Below, piece by piece: positions 47,895 through 59,600 of a stretch of DNA of 64,000 bases (position 1 is its first letter; every line of letters starts with the position of its first letter). The DNA lies in NCBI GenBank assembly GCA_950097015.1, contig CATNEN010000033.1, positions 1,054,001 through 1,118,000 on the forward strand. Direction: 5' to 3'. Position numbers and translations under genes: made by a program. The notes beneath the pieces were generated by a model that was not told where the DNA came from, did no database searches, and saw only the letters and a program-made list of their open reading frames with translations. This stretch comes from Macrostomum hystrix (taxonomy: Eukaryota > Platyhelminthes > Macrostomidae).

Positions 47895-49698
47895 CCCAGC
47901 ACAGCCAGACAGACACCCAGCACAGACAGACACCCAGCACAGACAGACACCCAGCACAGACAGACAGACACCCAGCACAGACAGACAGACACCCAGCACA
48001 GACAGACAGACACCCAGCACAGACAGACAGACACCCAGCACAGACAGACAGACACCCAGCACAGACAGACAGACACCCAGCACAGACAGACAGACACCCA
48101 GCACAGACAGACAGACACCCAGCACAGACAGAGACACCCAGCACAGACAGACAGACAGACAGACAGGCAGACAGACCTGATATGCAGCAGGATGGAGCAC
48201 GGCTGGCTCCCAAGGAGCAAGAAACCGAAAAAATCTGACTGCCGAAGCCACTGGCTTCCCGCTAATTAAGCCGCAGTTTACTTCGGCACAGATTATCCCA
48301 TTTCCCACTCTTCTCTCCCTTCCACGCCTACTAGAGGAAAGAGTCGCAATTTCCTTGAGCTGTCTCAAACCCGACTTCCTTCCCCATTGCCTACTCCACC
48401 CGTGAGCAGAGGACTCGAAACTCTCCAGCGAGAGGAGTTATCCCAAACCTGCAACCAACGAAGATAACTCGCAAGGTCGGACTGTAGCGCCTTGTAATTA
48501 GAACCAGAGCTCACACACACACCCACACCCATACCAACACACACACTTGAATTACATGCCACATACGCATAGAAGAATATTGCTGAATATTGAATAATAG
48601 TGTCAAATCAGGGATAACTGACTGATCAGGGATAAATACCTGTGACAAGAAATTTACTGTTAATTGTTTCTAGTTTAGTTTTCTGTGACAAACCCCAAGC
48701 CCCGGATCCTTTTTACAAACCAAAGGGTCAAGCCGTGTCTTTCAACTTTCAGCAGAGATCGAGCGTGAGCAGACTCAGACAGCGGACTCACTTCGTATAG
48801 CTCAGTCTTTATTACTGTAGTTAAACTACAAAATTGACAGTCTCCTAGGACTCAGTGGGGATCGATAAAAAGGGGTTCAGCTCATACTGGCGGGGGCCTT
48901 TCTTTCGTGCACAGCAGCGTCAGCAGCTGATGAGGCGCACTTGCCAGACCAGCCTCTCCACTTGAGCCTGCAGAGTTGAGTTTCTTTTATCTTGAGATCA
49001 GCTCTGTGAGGTACAGCCCTATAGCTGACCCAACCGATTCGATAATTTGTAGTCGAGTGGAATGCCTCCATCCTCATCCGGCTCCAAGCTGCAGAGTATT
49101 TCACATGCCTCAATCAAGCTTAAGAAGTGGTCAAATGCTTGAGCAAAACATTAACTTCGAAATAAGCTATAATTTAAGGCAAATCTCACGTACAAGCTTT
49201 TAACTGATAAAAAAACGTTTTTCTGAAAGAACTGTTTTATAAATTACGGATATCAGTTGTGAAATACAAAACACCAAGGTGGTTGTAGCCTTGTGGTTAG
49301 AGCGTCGGACTCACGACTCGAAGGTCGGGGGTTCGACTCCCGACTCCACTGAACAATTTGTGACATTTACGAGCTTAGCAAGACGCTTCAATTAACTCTG
49401 AGATGCTTCAGTTCACCCTTATTATATAAATCAAATTTAGAGGTATACCAGTAGACAGCTTCCCGCAGTTGAAGCATTCCAATTGTACATTTAGCAACTA
49501 TTTAAGTCGATTGATTTTTAAGCTTAATATAAAACAGCTGTCCGAGTTAGATAGCAGTCCCGCTAGCTCATTGTGCCATACAGTGTAACTATTGAGTTCT
49601 CAATGTCTTTCGTTTCACTCACCCGCTGAAAGCAAAACCAGGACAAGCAGGAGGGTGGAGCCGCAAGGCACGCACACAGCAGCGCATTCTCTTTGCAT
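36701..49698 (-). CDS. Secreted Cys-rich protein of unknown family with polyproline and hydrophobic C-terminus, 7 exons, 525 aa
   Basis: Exons: 49698-49623, 42772-42559, 40447-40305, 40175-39912, 39118-38947, 38605-38472, 37275-36701. All junctions are GT-AG, phases run 1,2,1,1,2,1, and the sum is 1578 nt, exactly 526 codons. Exon 1 is a signal peptide (STLLLVLVLLSAG), with the mature chain starting near DPQQS. The ectodomain holds 23 cysteines, many in helix-like spacing (AHCISKQLDSYLAQRCNL, DECGLSNEYLGCLSAL). A polyproline run from a (GGC)n tract at about 36890-36928, a Gln-rich segment and a hydrophobic end (NSACFLFIAACAASVAIA) follow; the end could be a GPI-anchor signal. I do not recognise the family; the helical two-Cys pattern is reminiscent of secreted Cys-helix domains such as DUF19. 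Intron 1 is about 6.85 kb and full of satellites. AT-rich 36.0-36.7 kb lies downstream. Confidence 0.8.
37276..38471. other. Intron 6 of the Cys-rich gene
   Basis: 1.2-kb intron between the last two exons, defined by phase agreement (GAC A|CT AGC). The left half is AT-rich. A minus-strand open frame at 37939-38160 lacks splice or homology support and is not called. Confidence 0.6.
39225..39745. repeat. Minisatellite (54-bp unit) in an intron of the Cys-rich gene
   Basis: About nine and a half copies of a unit starting GCCGAGGGGCAGAGAGAGAG and containing GCGCATAGCTGGACAGAGAA. Copy length is 52-56 bp because of changes in the AG run. It lies between exons 4 and 5. Confidence 0.95.
40460..42480. 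repeat. 2-kb minisatellite (32-bp unit) with higher-order structure, in an intron
   Basis: About 63 copies of a unit containing GGAGGTTGCAGTGTGAGGAC followed by a variable spacer (AGATTGATGAGC, AGATTGATGGTT, AGATGGATAGTT, GGGTTGGTGAGC). The order of variants repeats: GGATAGTTGG occurs at 40681, 40906 and 41131, a spacing of exactly 225 bp (seven units plus one base), then at 41387 (eight units). It fills the intron between exons 2 and 3 of the Cys-rich gene. Confidence 0.95.
42805..43505. repeat. Minisatellite (CCTCACTCAACCTG, 14 bp) in intron 1 of the Cys-rich gene
   Basis: About 50 copies with AACC/AGCC/GAGC variants. It begins about 30 bp from the acceptor of exon 2. Confidence 0.94.
44321..44370. 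mobile_element. hAT-like terminal inverted repeat fragment
   Basis: CAGCGGGCTGGCAACC is followed by TCCGGCCCGCGGGCCAGATG. This resembles the end sequence of many animal hAT elements (CAG-x-GGTCGGCAACCT...GGCCCGCGGGCC). Only one end is seen; the 16-bp satellite begins within about 70 bp. Recognised from memory, so moderate confidence. Confidence 0.4.
44440..45352. repeat. Minisatellite (CTCTCCCCTGTCTTAT, 16 bp) in intron 1 of the Cys-rich gene
   Basis: About 57 very similar units over 0.9 kb, strongly pyrimidine-biased on the plus strand. Its 325-codon open frame (LSPVLSLPCLISP) is an artefact. Confidence 0.95.
45353..47815. other. Intron 1 sequence of the Cys-rich gene, unique part
   Basis: About 2.4 kb without tandem repeats. 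Short open frames exist on both strands, but none has paired splice sites in agreeing phase or recognisable family similarity. Confidence 0.4.
47830..48172. repeat. Minisatellite (CCCAGCACAGACAGACAGACA, 21 bp) with GACA runs, in intron 1
   Basis: About 14 units, 21 bp apart where regular (CCCAGC at 47950 and 47971), grading into plain (GACA)n at both ends. This suggests growth from a GACA microsatellite. Confidence 0.93.
49275..49432 (+). mobile_element. tRNA-derived SINE, family A, copy 4 (best tRNA head)
   Basis: The head reads TAGCCTTGTGGTTAGAGCG, then a stem-loop with TCACGACTCGAAGG, then GGGGGTTCGACTCCCGACTC, giving intact A and B boxes. The body continues AAGACGCTTCAATTAACTCT and GCTTCAGTTCACCC. 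The acceptor stem does not pair well and there is no CCA, so it is a SINE head and not a functional tRNA gene. It lies in intron 1 of the Cys-rich gene. Confidence 0.75.
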
Positions 49699-50632
49699 TG
49701 CTTGACTCAGTTCTGAGTTTTCTGCAGCGAAGACGATAGTCAACAAGCCCTGGGGTTTTTGCTTGCGCTCCCGTTGAAGAAGCAGAGTAGAAGCGCGGAG
49801 GTCAGCCAATGATCTATTTGAGCACAATTTATCAATAAGCTGATCTGGGAATACTCAATAACGATGGCAGCAAATGTGATTGATTCTGGTATAAATGATT
49901 GCTGTTTGATGCCGCTTTGCTGTGCTCGGATTCGGACAGGGGGGGTAGCAGCAGACACTAAATCGAAATTAAGTGGGAGCGGCTAGCCAATCAGATTTCA
50001 GCTGGACTTCAGGCTCGCTAAAAGCCAATGGGGCTGGGCCGAATTCGAGACTTGGCTAACAGAAAAGGCTGGCTGATTCGCTAATGCAAAAGCAGACCTG
50101 ACCCCAAAATTAGATTTCATGTAGCAGATCTTCAAGAGTTTCAAAGCTATAATCTTCTTGATAACTTTCATTTTTAGACTTGAAAGCAATTTCAATTCAC
50201 TACATCTCGCTTCAAGTTAGGAATTGCTAATAGAGAACACTGATGGTTAAGTCGAGAACACAACTCTTCCAGAAGCTCGCAACTGATGGCTGGAGCCAAA
50301 AATACTCGATTGCCACTTTGATATAAAGCATATATATTTGGAATTTAGCCTAGAGCGCAAACATTATGCTTAGTACGAGCAACTCGTATCGTTGCTAATA
50401 TTGGCTGAAAATCAAAACGCTGGATGGCAAACAACTTAATTATAACAAGAAGAACTAGAAACTAATAGCTTTTCTAAAGCCTTTGCTAAAAAAGGACCAA
50501 AAAAATATCAATATTTTCTGCATGACCAGAAAACAAAAGCTATAGTAGAATCCTCATTTAAGGTCCACGCAAAGGCGCCATGCTTGAAGGTAACTAGTAG
50601 AACATAATCACTTAGGATCGATTGTGGGTGCT
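49699..50632. other. Presumed promoter region of the Cys-rich gene and spacer
   Basis: Lies directly upstream (minus orientation) of the signal-peptide exon. No TATA box, initiator or 5' UTR exon could be assigned. The far part is AT-rich and featureless. Confidence 0.35.
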
Positions 50633-50635
50633 AAG

Positions 50636-50905
50636 AATAGTCACACAAAAACTTCCTGTGTCAAGGTCACTGATTGAAATAACTATACGTCAACTATATT
50701 TGCTTCTTTATATAGTCACGCGAAGAGTTCGTGTCTCAAGGTCACTGATTAGAAATAACTATACGTCAACTATATTTGCTTCTTTATATAGTCACGCGAA
50801 GAGTTCGTGTCTCAAGGTCACTGATTGAAATAACTATACGTCAACTATATTTGCTTCTTTATACAGTCACGCGAAGAGTTCGTGTCTCAAGGTCACTGAT
50901 TTGAA
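50636..50905. repeat. Tandem repeat (75-76 bp unit), downstream of PUDP
   Basis: Three and a half copies of a unit that includes AGTCACGCGAAGAGTTCGTG, TCTCAAGGTCACTGATT and AACTATACGTCAACTATATT. A further diverged piece (CACGCGAAGACTTCGTGTCT) lies at 51048-51067, immediately beyond the PUDP stop codon. Confidence 0.92.
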
Positions 50906-51077
50906 ACGTGACAAGACTAACAATATGGACTTCTATAAGTACCTTTAAAAATATACCGTACGTATTCAATCAAAGCCTTTGCCTCAAAGGCTTGCTAATT
51001 GCGATCTTGACCACTACAATAGCTTCGTGAAGTTAAGTTCGAATTTCACGCGAAGACTTCGTGTCTAGCTCGCAAGG

Positions 51078-53275
51078 TCATGCGGAAAATGGTGGCAGGT
51101 CGAATAGCTCCGGTTGGAATTCTTCTAGCGAGCGCAGTATGAAAACATTTTGATTGCCGGCGTGAATGGAGGTGTCGGCGCGCGGGTCAGGACACCAGAC
51201 AACCTGCACTATGGAGAGCAGTTGGGCCGCATTTAATATATGTGAGCGAATAAGCCTTACTACTGGTCATTACCAGTAGTATATTAAACATTGAATACTA
51301 AAAATGTATTTAACAAAAAATGCAAACACGCCTTCATGCCAGCTGCCAGCGCCGCTTCAACTCCGTTCAGAGCGTCCTCGAAGACCAGCACCCGTGCCGG
51401 GTCAGCTGGCGCAGGCTTGAAGCGGGCAGCAGCCACCTGGAAGCAGTCTGGCGCCGGCTTGCCGCGCTTCACATCAGGGTCGCTGCCGGCCAGCACCCAA
51501 TGTTTGAAATGGCGCAGCAGGTCAGGTCGGCCGGACATTTTTGCGTCGAATCCGGTCTGATCCGATCCCGTGGCGATGCACATTGGCAACCCATGCTGCC
51601 AAAGGTGCTCCAGGAGGCGACTGACTCCTGCAAATGGCAGTGACCCACTAATGATCCTTGGAGTGACCAAAAATGAGGCTTGGAATGACTCACTAATGAG
51701 CCTTAAGGTGACCCACTAATGAGTCTTGGAGTGACCGGATAATGAGCCTTTAGGTGACCCACTAATGAGTCTTGGAGTGACCGGATGATGAGGCTTGGGT
51801 TGACCCACTAATGAGTCTTGGAGTGACCGGATAATGAGGCTTGGGTTGACCCACTAATGAGTCTTGGAGTGACCGGATGATGAGGCTTGGGTTGACCCAC
51901 TAATGAGTCTTGGAGTGACCGGATGATGAGGCTTGGGTTGACCCACTAATGAGTCTTGGAGTGACCGGATGATGGGGCTTGGGTTGACCCACTAATGAGT
52001 CTTGGAGTGACCGGATGATGGGGCTTGGGGTGACCCACTAATGAGTCTTGGAGTGACTCACTAATGAGCCTTTAGGTGACCCACTAATGAGGCTTGGAGT
52101 GACCCGGTGATGAGGCTTGGGGTGACACACTAATGAGGCTTGGGGTGACACACTAATGAGGCTTGGAGTGACCCACTAATGAGGTTTGGAGTGACCCGAT
52201 GATAAGGCTTGGGGTGACCCGATGATGATGCTTGGGGTGACGCACTAATGAGGCTTGGGGTGACCCACAAATGAGGCTTGGAGTGACCCAATGATGATGC
52301 TTGGGGTGACCCAAGTTAATGATGCTTGGAGTGATCCACTAATCAAGAATATGGTGGTAGATTCACTAAGGAGTGTGGCAGATTATTAGAAGAAAACTTA
52401 CCAGGCATTATTTTGCTCTTAGGGAACTCTGTTAGTATGAGCTTATTGATCATCTCATGATGCTGATCAATTGTTATAGGCAAGTCAAGAAGATCTAAAA
52501 TATGTTTTAAAGGGTTTAAATGTTTTCTAGCTAAAAGTAAATAGGCAGCTAACTTATGTAGTTCATTTTCATTTTCATTTCATAGTTAATTTTCACTTAC
52601 CAATTATGACTTTAGCTGACTCATTGGGAGGCTTGCCCATCTGCTTCTGCTTAATTTCCCATGTAAATTGCTTGCCAAATCGAGCACAGAAAATATTATA
52701 GCAGTCTGTATATACAGATTCTGTATCTAAAATTTGATATATAAGCTATTCAATAAACAATAAAATTATCATTAAATTCATGTTACAAAATTTCTAGAAA
52801 AATTAGGATAGCTGCTTAAAGCTAGGTTGCTATGTTCTTATTTCAGATAATTAAATTGTTTTATTAGCCAAAACTAAATTCCAATGCATTTCAGAGCTTT
52901 TATTGTTGTAAACATTGAAACACAAAACTTTAAAAGGTGCAAAGATTTCTTTAATTTGAATTTATCCAGTAAGTATTGTCATATTAGGCTCAAATAAGGA
53001 AATCTAAAACCAAGAGAATAATGAGCTGTATAATTCTTGCTTCTGACAACAAATAAAAAACATGATAATCAATATCATTTATACTCTATAGTATTATTTA
53101 AAGATTGTAATTTAGAAGTAGGACAGCCTTGCCCTTTGGAAACTTCAGAATAAAATAAATATACACATACCAAGCCCAATATTCAACACCAGAGCATACC
53201 TATTAAGAGACCATCCATATCGAAAATGATGTGAGTAATTTTTCTAGAGCTTTCATTGTTACTTGTCACCTGCAT
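51078..53275 (-). CDS. PUDP: Pseudouridine-5'-phosphatase (HAD family, HDHD1-like), 5 exons, 238 aa
   Basis: Exons 53275-53200, 52726-52601, 52494-52402, 51627-51332 and 51203-51078 give 717 nt with agreeing phases. HAD motif I is HIIFDMDGLLI|DTE (split by intron 1), motif II CIATGSD, motif III RGKPAPDCF and motif IV VFEDALNGVEAALAAGM. The C-terminus SLEEFQPELFDLP matches the vertebrate enzyme's ending. The enzyme removes phosphate from pseudouridine 5'-monophosphate in the cytosol, in RNA-nucleoside turnover; length is close to the usual 230. The last intron (51331-51204) starts GC, not GT, if frame is kept: ATGAAG|GCGTGT with acceptor TGCAG|GTTGTC. Intron 3 holds a 46-bp minisatellite. Substrate assignment rests on similarity to HDHD1, not on sequence proof. 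Confidence 0.93.
51257..51280. repeat. Perfect short hairpin in the last PUDP intron
   Basis: TACTACTGGT, four bases, ACCAGTAGTA: a 10-bp perfect stem with a CATT loop. It lies between the donor and acceptor of the GC-AG intron. Confidence 0.7.
51660..52340. repeat. Minisatellite (23-bp half units, 46-bp period) in PUDP intron 3
   Basis: Alternating GGAGTGACCGGATGATGAGG and GGGTTGACCCACTAATGAGT units about 23 bp each. They form a 46-bp period in the middle and decay to single 23-bp units at the edges. The array begins about 35 bp past the acceptor of exon 4. Confidence 0.94.
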
Positions 53276-56200
53276 CGAAATCACTGATTTAAAACCAGGC
53301 TATAATAGTTCAGGTTTTGATTTTGAATATATTTATAAGTAAAGACTGACAAAGTGAAGTATATTTCAATGTTAAATTACGAATTGACGTTTAAAGATTC
53401 GTTAGTATGCTTTTTGTTAGGCTGCAACACGCTTCAATGCAGTACAAATGTCTAACTAAGTTTATTATATACTCTCGCTCGCTAAATTAAAGTTGAATAT
53501 TTAAAAGATACCGTTTATCGTTTCTAGTAATGATGCCACTTTAAACTTTCCTCTTAGATTTCAAGCGAAAGTCTATAGAAACCAGGTCCAGTGTTAGACG
53601 AAAATTAAAACACCAAACAACAATTTTATTACAGCAATGGCAGAATTTAACGAAAAAAATAGTGACAGTTCATAATTTTTAATGAAACAATTGCCTAAGC
53701 CGGACACGCCGCGATTGTAAATTCTAGGTCCAACTAACATTAAAACTTGACCTCATACTGTAACTTAACGTAACTTAACTTAACTTATGAAATATTTTAT
53801 ATAAATGAAACTGCTTAATAATTAAAAATTTATCAATTCAGTTTTTATGCCTGTGGAAAAATATCCTATAATTCTGTCGCTTCCATAGAAATTCTAAATG
53901 ACTGACATGCGCGAAACGTGGCAAAGTCGTATACTTATGCAGCGTGCAACTTGATCAACTTAGGCAAAATAGAGTTCCGAATTGCTTCCTCATATACTCT
54001 GATAATTATAAGTCCAAGGTGATCGCACTTTGAAATTCATACAAAGCTACGGCAAGCTTCGGGGCCGGTTTTAACTGGCTCTGTAATCGTGTTTAGCCGC
54101 CTGGGCCGACCCTCCGCCTGTCTGTTCGTGCGCTCGCGCGTGTGCATCCCTGCCGCAAGGTGGGGTGCTGGGTGCCGGCCGACAGGTGGGGTTGTTTGGT
54201 TGGGGGGTGGCGGCGTCGGCCCCGCTTTTATTTGTGCGCTCACGCTCTCTCGTGCGTGCTGCGTGAGCGCTCTGGCTCGTAAAATTTTTTTCTGTATTGC
54301 TTTTATTCCGTTGCTTCGTGACTTCCTTTTTAATCCTTCCTTCGTGACGCCTCAAATCCTAAAATATATTCGCTATCGCAGGACTCGTTCGTCCGCTGCC
54401 TTTGTCGCCACGCCTGTGCCTTCCCTCTTGCTGCTTTTGGCCCTGTTGGCTAATGCAACCAAAGACAACTAGCACAAGGCACATTTAAAAATGAATTTAG
54501 AAGTGAGAACTCAGTTCAGGTTACAGTTGACCTAGGTGTAAAAAAATGGATACGCTCGTAGTACCCTGCAGCATTAGCTCGGGTAGAAATTTTGGTTGTT
54601 GTTTTCCGCCCCAGCTAGCTATAGTACGTCAATTGACTGAGCAGCGAGGTGCGATTTCTGCACTGGCTGCCAATTAAAACAAAAAATACTTCGAGATGTC
54701 AACGAAAATCCATCACGCCAGAATGGCTCTGATTGGCAAGGTGTGCACGAAGCAAACAAACTCTAGAACTGACTGCAAGTAAAACTGTATACAAGTTGCA
54801 AGCAAGTGTTTCAGCTGTGACGTGATATTTAACTGACAATTCTCAATATTACGCGTTGAAGTTGAAGTGGGATTTAACGAATCTATTACCATAGACAAAA
54901 TTTACGAGTAAATCCGCCCGACTTCCTCACTAGCAGTGTACACTATCACTGTAATCCCCTATCCCCTGGGGGAAAATTATGTGGCATAAAATATTTTTTA
55001 ATTCCAAATCTTCTTATAAACTCAAAAAGGCTTTGGTTGTACGTATCAGTTCTTGTAACAGAACTGCGCATCCACACACACAAGAAAAGGGCGATTCCAG
55101 TAGGTTTGTCATGCCTGAATGCAAAAGCTAGCAAAGCATCCTTCAAAACGTTTTATTCAAAGATCCAATGCTCTGCCATGCGAAAAGATGAAATATACGT
55201 GAAAGTGCGACTTACTTTTGTTGTGCTGGTCCTATATTTATGCTGCTGTGGAGTCTTGCCACAGGGAAGGAGCAGGTCTTCTTTAAGACTCACATGGCCA
55301 TGAGAGCAGTTGCTTGAGTGGTCTCACAGAGACCCTGCCCCCACCCGCAAAAGAAAGACAATTGGGATCGCAACTACTGCAGTGCTTGCCTGTGAGCTTC
55401 TGCAGTTGCATCTGAGTCTCCTACAGCAGGGCATCCTTGGAGCAAAACTGTTGACAATTGAGAAGTCATGAAACACTGTCAGGAAAATAGTTTGGCATTA
55501 TTTTGAATAGTCTTATATCTTTTCTAAGCATTCTCAAGGGCCAGAACTGCAGGAATTCCAGAATTCCATAAAGAGCTATGCTAGTATTATTATTCTGCTA
55601 TCGAACAGTACCTGCCACTTTCTTTATCAATTTATTTCTATTTGGAACATAAACGGACCAATCGCATCTGAAGAGAATACGAATTTCGTTCTCTACCTCG
55701 ACTCTACATTTTGGACATGTTCTGTTTTCATAGGCGATTTTTGGTCTTACAGTGCGCAATGTCTCACAGGCTCACTGGTTTCCTAGACGAAATCGGGACA
55801 TTGTGCGCCTTTGTTCTGGGTTAGAGATTAGTATTAAATTAGTATTAAGATAGTAATAACCCACGTATAAACGGATTGGAAATATATTCTAGAATTCTAG
55901 GACTCTTTCTTTCTAATATAGAACCTGAACTCATGGATCATAAAATAACAGCGCGAGTCATATACTTTAAGTGCCATTGCTATAGGGTATTTGGATGTGT
56001 CATATAGATGAATAGATCAATGTGACGCAGCTTCTCCAAGCACCGTGAGCATCGATCTTTGCAAGGCTGAGCCTCTCGACTTATTTGCAACTCAAAATGT
56101 GCCAGTGCGATATGAAAATACTTTGAATTGAGCCACCGTTCTTCACAAAGATCCTATTGTTCAGCTAGCTTATCAGAATTCAAACTGATGTTGCAAAACC

Positions 56201-56655
56201 ATCAGAAAGATGAAAGACGCCCACTGGCTTTACTGAGATTCTCAGGCGCCACTCTGCATAGGCATTGTTAATCTCTTCTTTGACTGCAGGCAACCGGCAT
56301 CGTTCCACCCTTCCCCAGCCCAAAGCCTTCTCTCTATGTCGGCCACGCTTCACTAATAGACAATGAGCTGCTGTGTTTAGAAGGGTTTTGTTTCAGCATT
56401 TGCCTGTTTCCATGGCAACCGATACGGTGGAGCGTGGCCTCGCCTCGCTGAAAATTTCTCAATCCAGTGGCGAAGCAGTTGGCTCCAAGTACACGATCTG
56501 CAGCCAATTGCAGCTGTAGATTTTGAGAGAAAGTCTCCTTATAGTGAGCTGACCGAGAGCATTTCCCCAACCACCTGTCCCGTAGAAGCCCCCCCATTCC
56601 TTGGCTTTCTGTTCCAGACCAAACGTTCAGAGACAGCAACCAGACAGCCGGCGCA
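53276..56655. other. Divergent intergenic region between PUDP and the CTLD gene
   Basis: Mostly AT-rich. A GC-rich island at about 54060-54270, with runs of GCGCTC and CGCGCGTG, stands out and might be a promoter or untranslated exon. Open frames there (54089-54472 plus, 54071-54355 minus) have no supporting domain or splice evidence. Nothing else recognised. Confidence 0.4.
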
Positions 56656-59600
56656 ATGTGGCAGCTTTTGCTTTCACTAGTTGCCCTACTTCTACTTCAC
56701 AATGCTGACATTGCGAACGGCACGCAGTGCAACTCGTCCGTGCATTGTCCGGGGAATTCCGATGCCTGTTATAAGTTTGTTTTTCAGCAATCATTGCCGC
56801 TGTGCTCTCCTGCGACGAACGCTTGCGGCAGTGCACTTAGTAAGACTGGTCTAGAGCTTCTGCGGTCGAATCCTAGCCTTGTACCGAGCAGGTAAGAAGA
56901 CAAGCAGTGGCTGAACTGTGCTCCATAAAATTTGAGTATTATGGATGTCTTATGTTCTTTTGAAAAGCTTTGTCTGCTGTCGGTGTTGTGTATTTAACAG
57001 TGTTTGAAGGTTGTGGCAAGTACAGAGGTTCTGCGACCCCACGCTCTATATTTATATTAAGCTGCATGCATGCGGTGTTACACACGGCGGGGCCTCTCGT
57101 TGGCGTTACAAATCAATGGACAACAAATGAACTAATAGATCACGTGGCCCACAACACCCTTCCCTACATGGGATTCCCGATCGCAATCACATGTCAACTA
57201 ATTCACTTCAGTCAGTGTTAGTCTGTCACGTCGGGTACCGAATAGGTGCTTGGCGCACGCGGTTCGACCTCCGTGGGCGCGCCGCAGGCGGTCCCTTGAT
57301 TGGGCCGTCATCGCGCTCTGCCGACGGCTCCATCAGGTTGTCTGTGCTTAACCCGCCGTCGCTGAAGTCAGTGATCGAAGTCGACTCGTTGCTGTCAGGG
57401 GCCAGCGCGCAGCGGCGTTGCAGACAGAGCAGAGTGGCATCTTATTGTTTAAATCGCGACTGTGCTCACAACCCCAACAGCCAGCACATGAAACAAAACG
57501 ATAGCCTCAAACCTGCGCAATTTCAGAGGCATAAAATACTTCGCCGGCGCTGTATCCAACGCATCAGTGTTTCCCAGTGACATGACCCCCGTCTGCTGGA
57601 ATCGGAACAGCTCGGTAAAAGCGTCCATTGTGCCAGTCATCAGCATCAGCATCAGCAGTCTTCAGTTTGTAAGCGTGAGCTGGTCACTTGGAGTCCCGCG
57701 ATTCCAACTAGTTAATAAAACTGCGTTGCTAAGAGCAGTCTGCCAGATTCAAACCGGCTTGAACTCCAGCGATGCAGAAGGTAAGCCAAAGTGAGATAGA
57801 TTCGCTAATAATTTCTCAATTCTCAGGTAGAATAGCATCAGAGAAATATCATCCAAAAACATAATAACATGCAGCAACATGCTACAGCGAAATCGGCAAG
57901 TGCTTCTTTCTGTCCAGCAATGCGCTGGCGTACTTTGATCACGACAATGGAGCCTGCGGTGGCGCTCCAATGGCCACGATTGCAACGGCGAGAAACTCCA
58001 CCGAGGAGGCCCAACTTTTGTGAGCGTTGCGAACTCGGGATTGACAAGGCCACCAGGGTGACGGGTTGATGAGTTCCGATTGAGATACTGACAAGGCCAC
58101 CAGGGTGACGGGTTGATGAGTTCCGATTCAGATACTGATAAGGCCACCAGGGTGACGGGTTGAAATAAAATGCTGTACACAGCCTTTAGAAGCTTATAGC
58201 TTTTAACACAGCCTGTGCCAGTGGCTGCACAACGGGGTTGGTGTCCAGTCTTTCTGTCAGATTAAGTAATTCGCAAATTCGAAACGAATAAGGTAGTGAT
58301 GTGTCCAGTTCAGGTGACTGATGCCACTTATGCAGACTTTCGTACATGACCATTTTAGCGACTATCTGAGCTACAAGCTGTCTTCATCTTCGGACAGCTT
58401 CTACATCGATGCGACCATCTGCTCACAACCGTACCAGTTCCCCAACGGCGAAGTGCTCGACATGAGAGAGCAGTGGACCGCACTGTCAGTGCGCAATCAG
58501 TCGGAGCCAGCGTGCGCTTTCATCAGCGATGGCGGCACGATCGGCTGGCAGCAGTGCCAGGGCTGGCTGCCCCAGACTGAACAAGTCTGCCAGCAGACAT
58601 TCGGTTGGTTCAGCGCCACCATTTCACTACTAGTAGATTGGCGTCATGTTTCATTTCTATGTACAATCGTAGTAGAAATCGGTTCCTTATACACCCATCA
58701 ACAGCTGTCGTAGCCAACAGCACTACGTGCCGCGGTAGCTACTGCGCCAACTTCTGGATGGTTGGCGGTGGGGCCGACTACGCCACCGCCCAGAATCGTT
58801 GCAGAGGTGGCGGCAGCCTGCCGCAGAAGGCCGGCCTACTGGAGCTGTTGTCAGAGGCTGACATTCTGCCGCCTGAGGTGGTGCCGCAGACGACAGCGCA
58901 GACTCGGTGGGTTGAATTTCAGGCTTTAATAACGAGAAAATCGTCGAAGTGGTTTCAAAGTGGCTCTGGTACTAGACTTGTTGGTGACGAAAATCCCTTT
59001 AGTCTAGCATTAACAGTAGAAAGACCACACCATTTCCGCCAGGGTGGTATTTCAAATACCCACTGCCTATTTCACTATAGCTCCCAATTCGAATGACCGA
59101 TTTTTGTGAAACTCCAACACATGGATCAAAATTTTCCGCCCTTTACGATGAAATTACTTTTAAAGTCGTCCGAAGTCAGCATCGTCGAGATATTCAAGGA
59201 TTCTTGCTGAAGACCCTGGTGACAAGGACAAGTAACGTAGCTCTGTGTGAACCTCTATGGATCCATTTTGGCAAAAGTATAATACTTGAAGTATCACGAC
59301 GATGTCGATGCTTTGTGTTTCTGAAAAAGTTGATTCATCGGATAGAATGAAAATTCTATCGCCATTTTCATGGCGATTGGTTGAATATTTCGGAAGATAC
59401 AGAAACATGTGGTTCTTGATATACTCCCCTGTTCTTTCTAAATTTAACAGGCAAAGTGACAAGGGGAAAACTGCTTACCTCATAAACATTTTTATGCGTC
59501 GGAACAGAGCAATCAGAATTTCTGCTGTCAAGAATCAAGTCACCATCTCACCAGAACGTCGTGGTTTTAAATGATTCTTTCTGAAGGTCCTTATTTTCCC

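Noticed and set aside
49275-49350. Possible functional tRNA gene
   Set aside because: A and B boxes are good, but the acceptor stem fails to pair and the same head plus body occurs in other dispersed copies, so it is a SINE.
54089-54472. 127-codon open frame in a GC-rich island, ending in a hydrophobic stretch
   Set aside because: No domain, no paired splice sites, and an equally long frame exists on the other strand; kept only as a possible promoter or untranslated exon.
57191-57580. 129-codon plus-strand open frame inside the CTLD gene
   Set aside because: Exons 1 and 2 of the gene join in phase without it, and it reads through the TTTCAG acceptor in the wrong frame.
59093-59574. Open frames on both strands in the 1.1-kb CTLD-gene intron
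   Set aside because: No family resemblance and no splice support; flanking exons join in phase 2 (CG|A).
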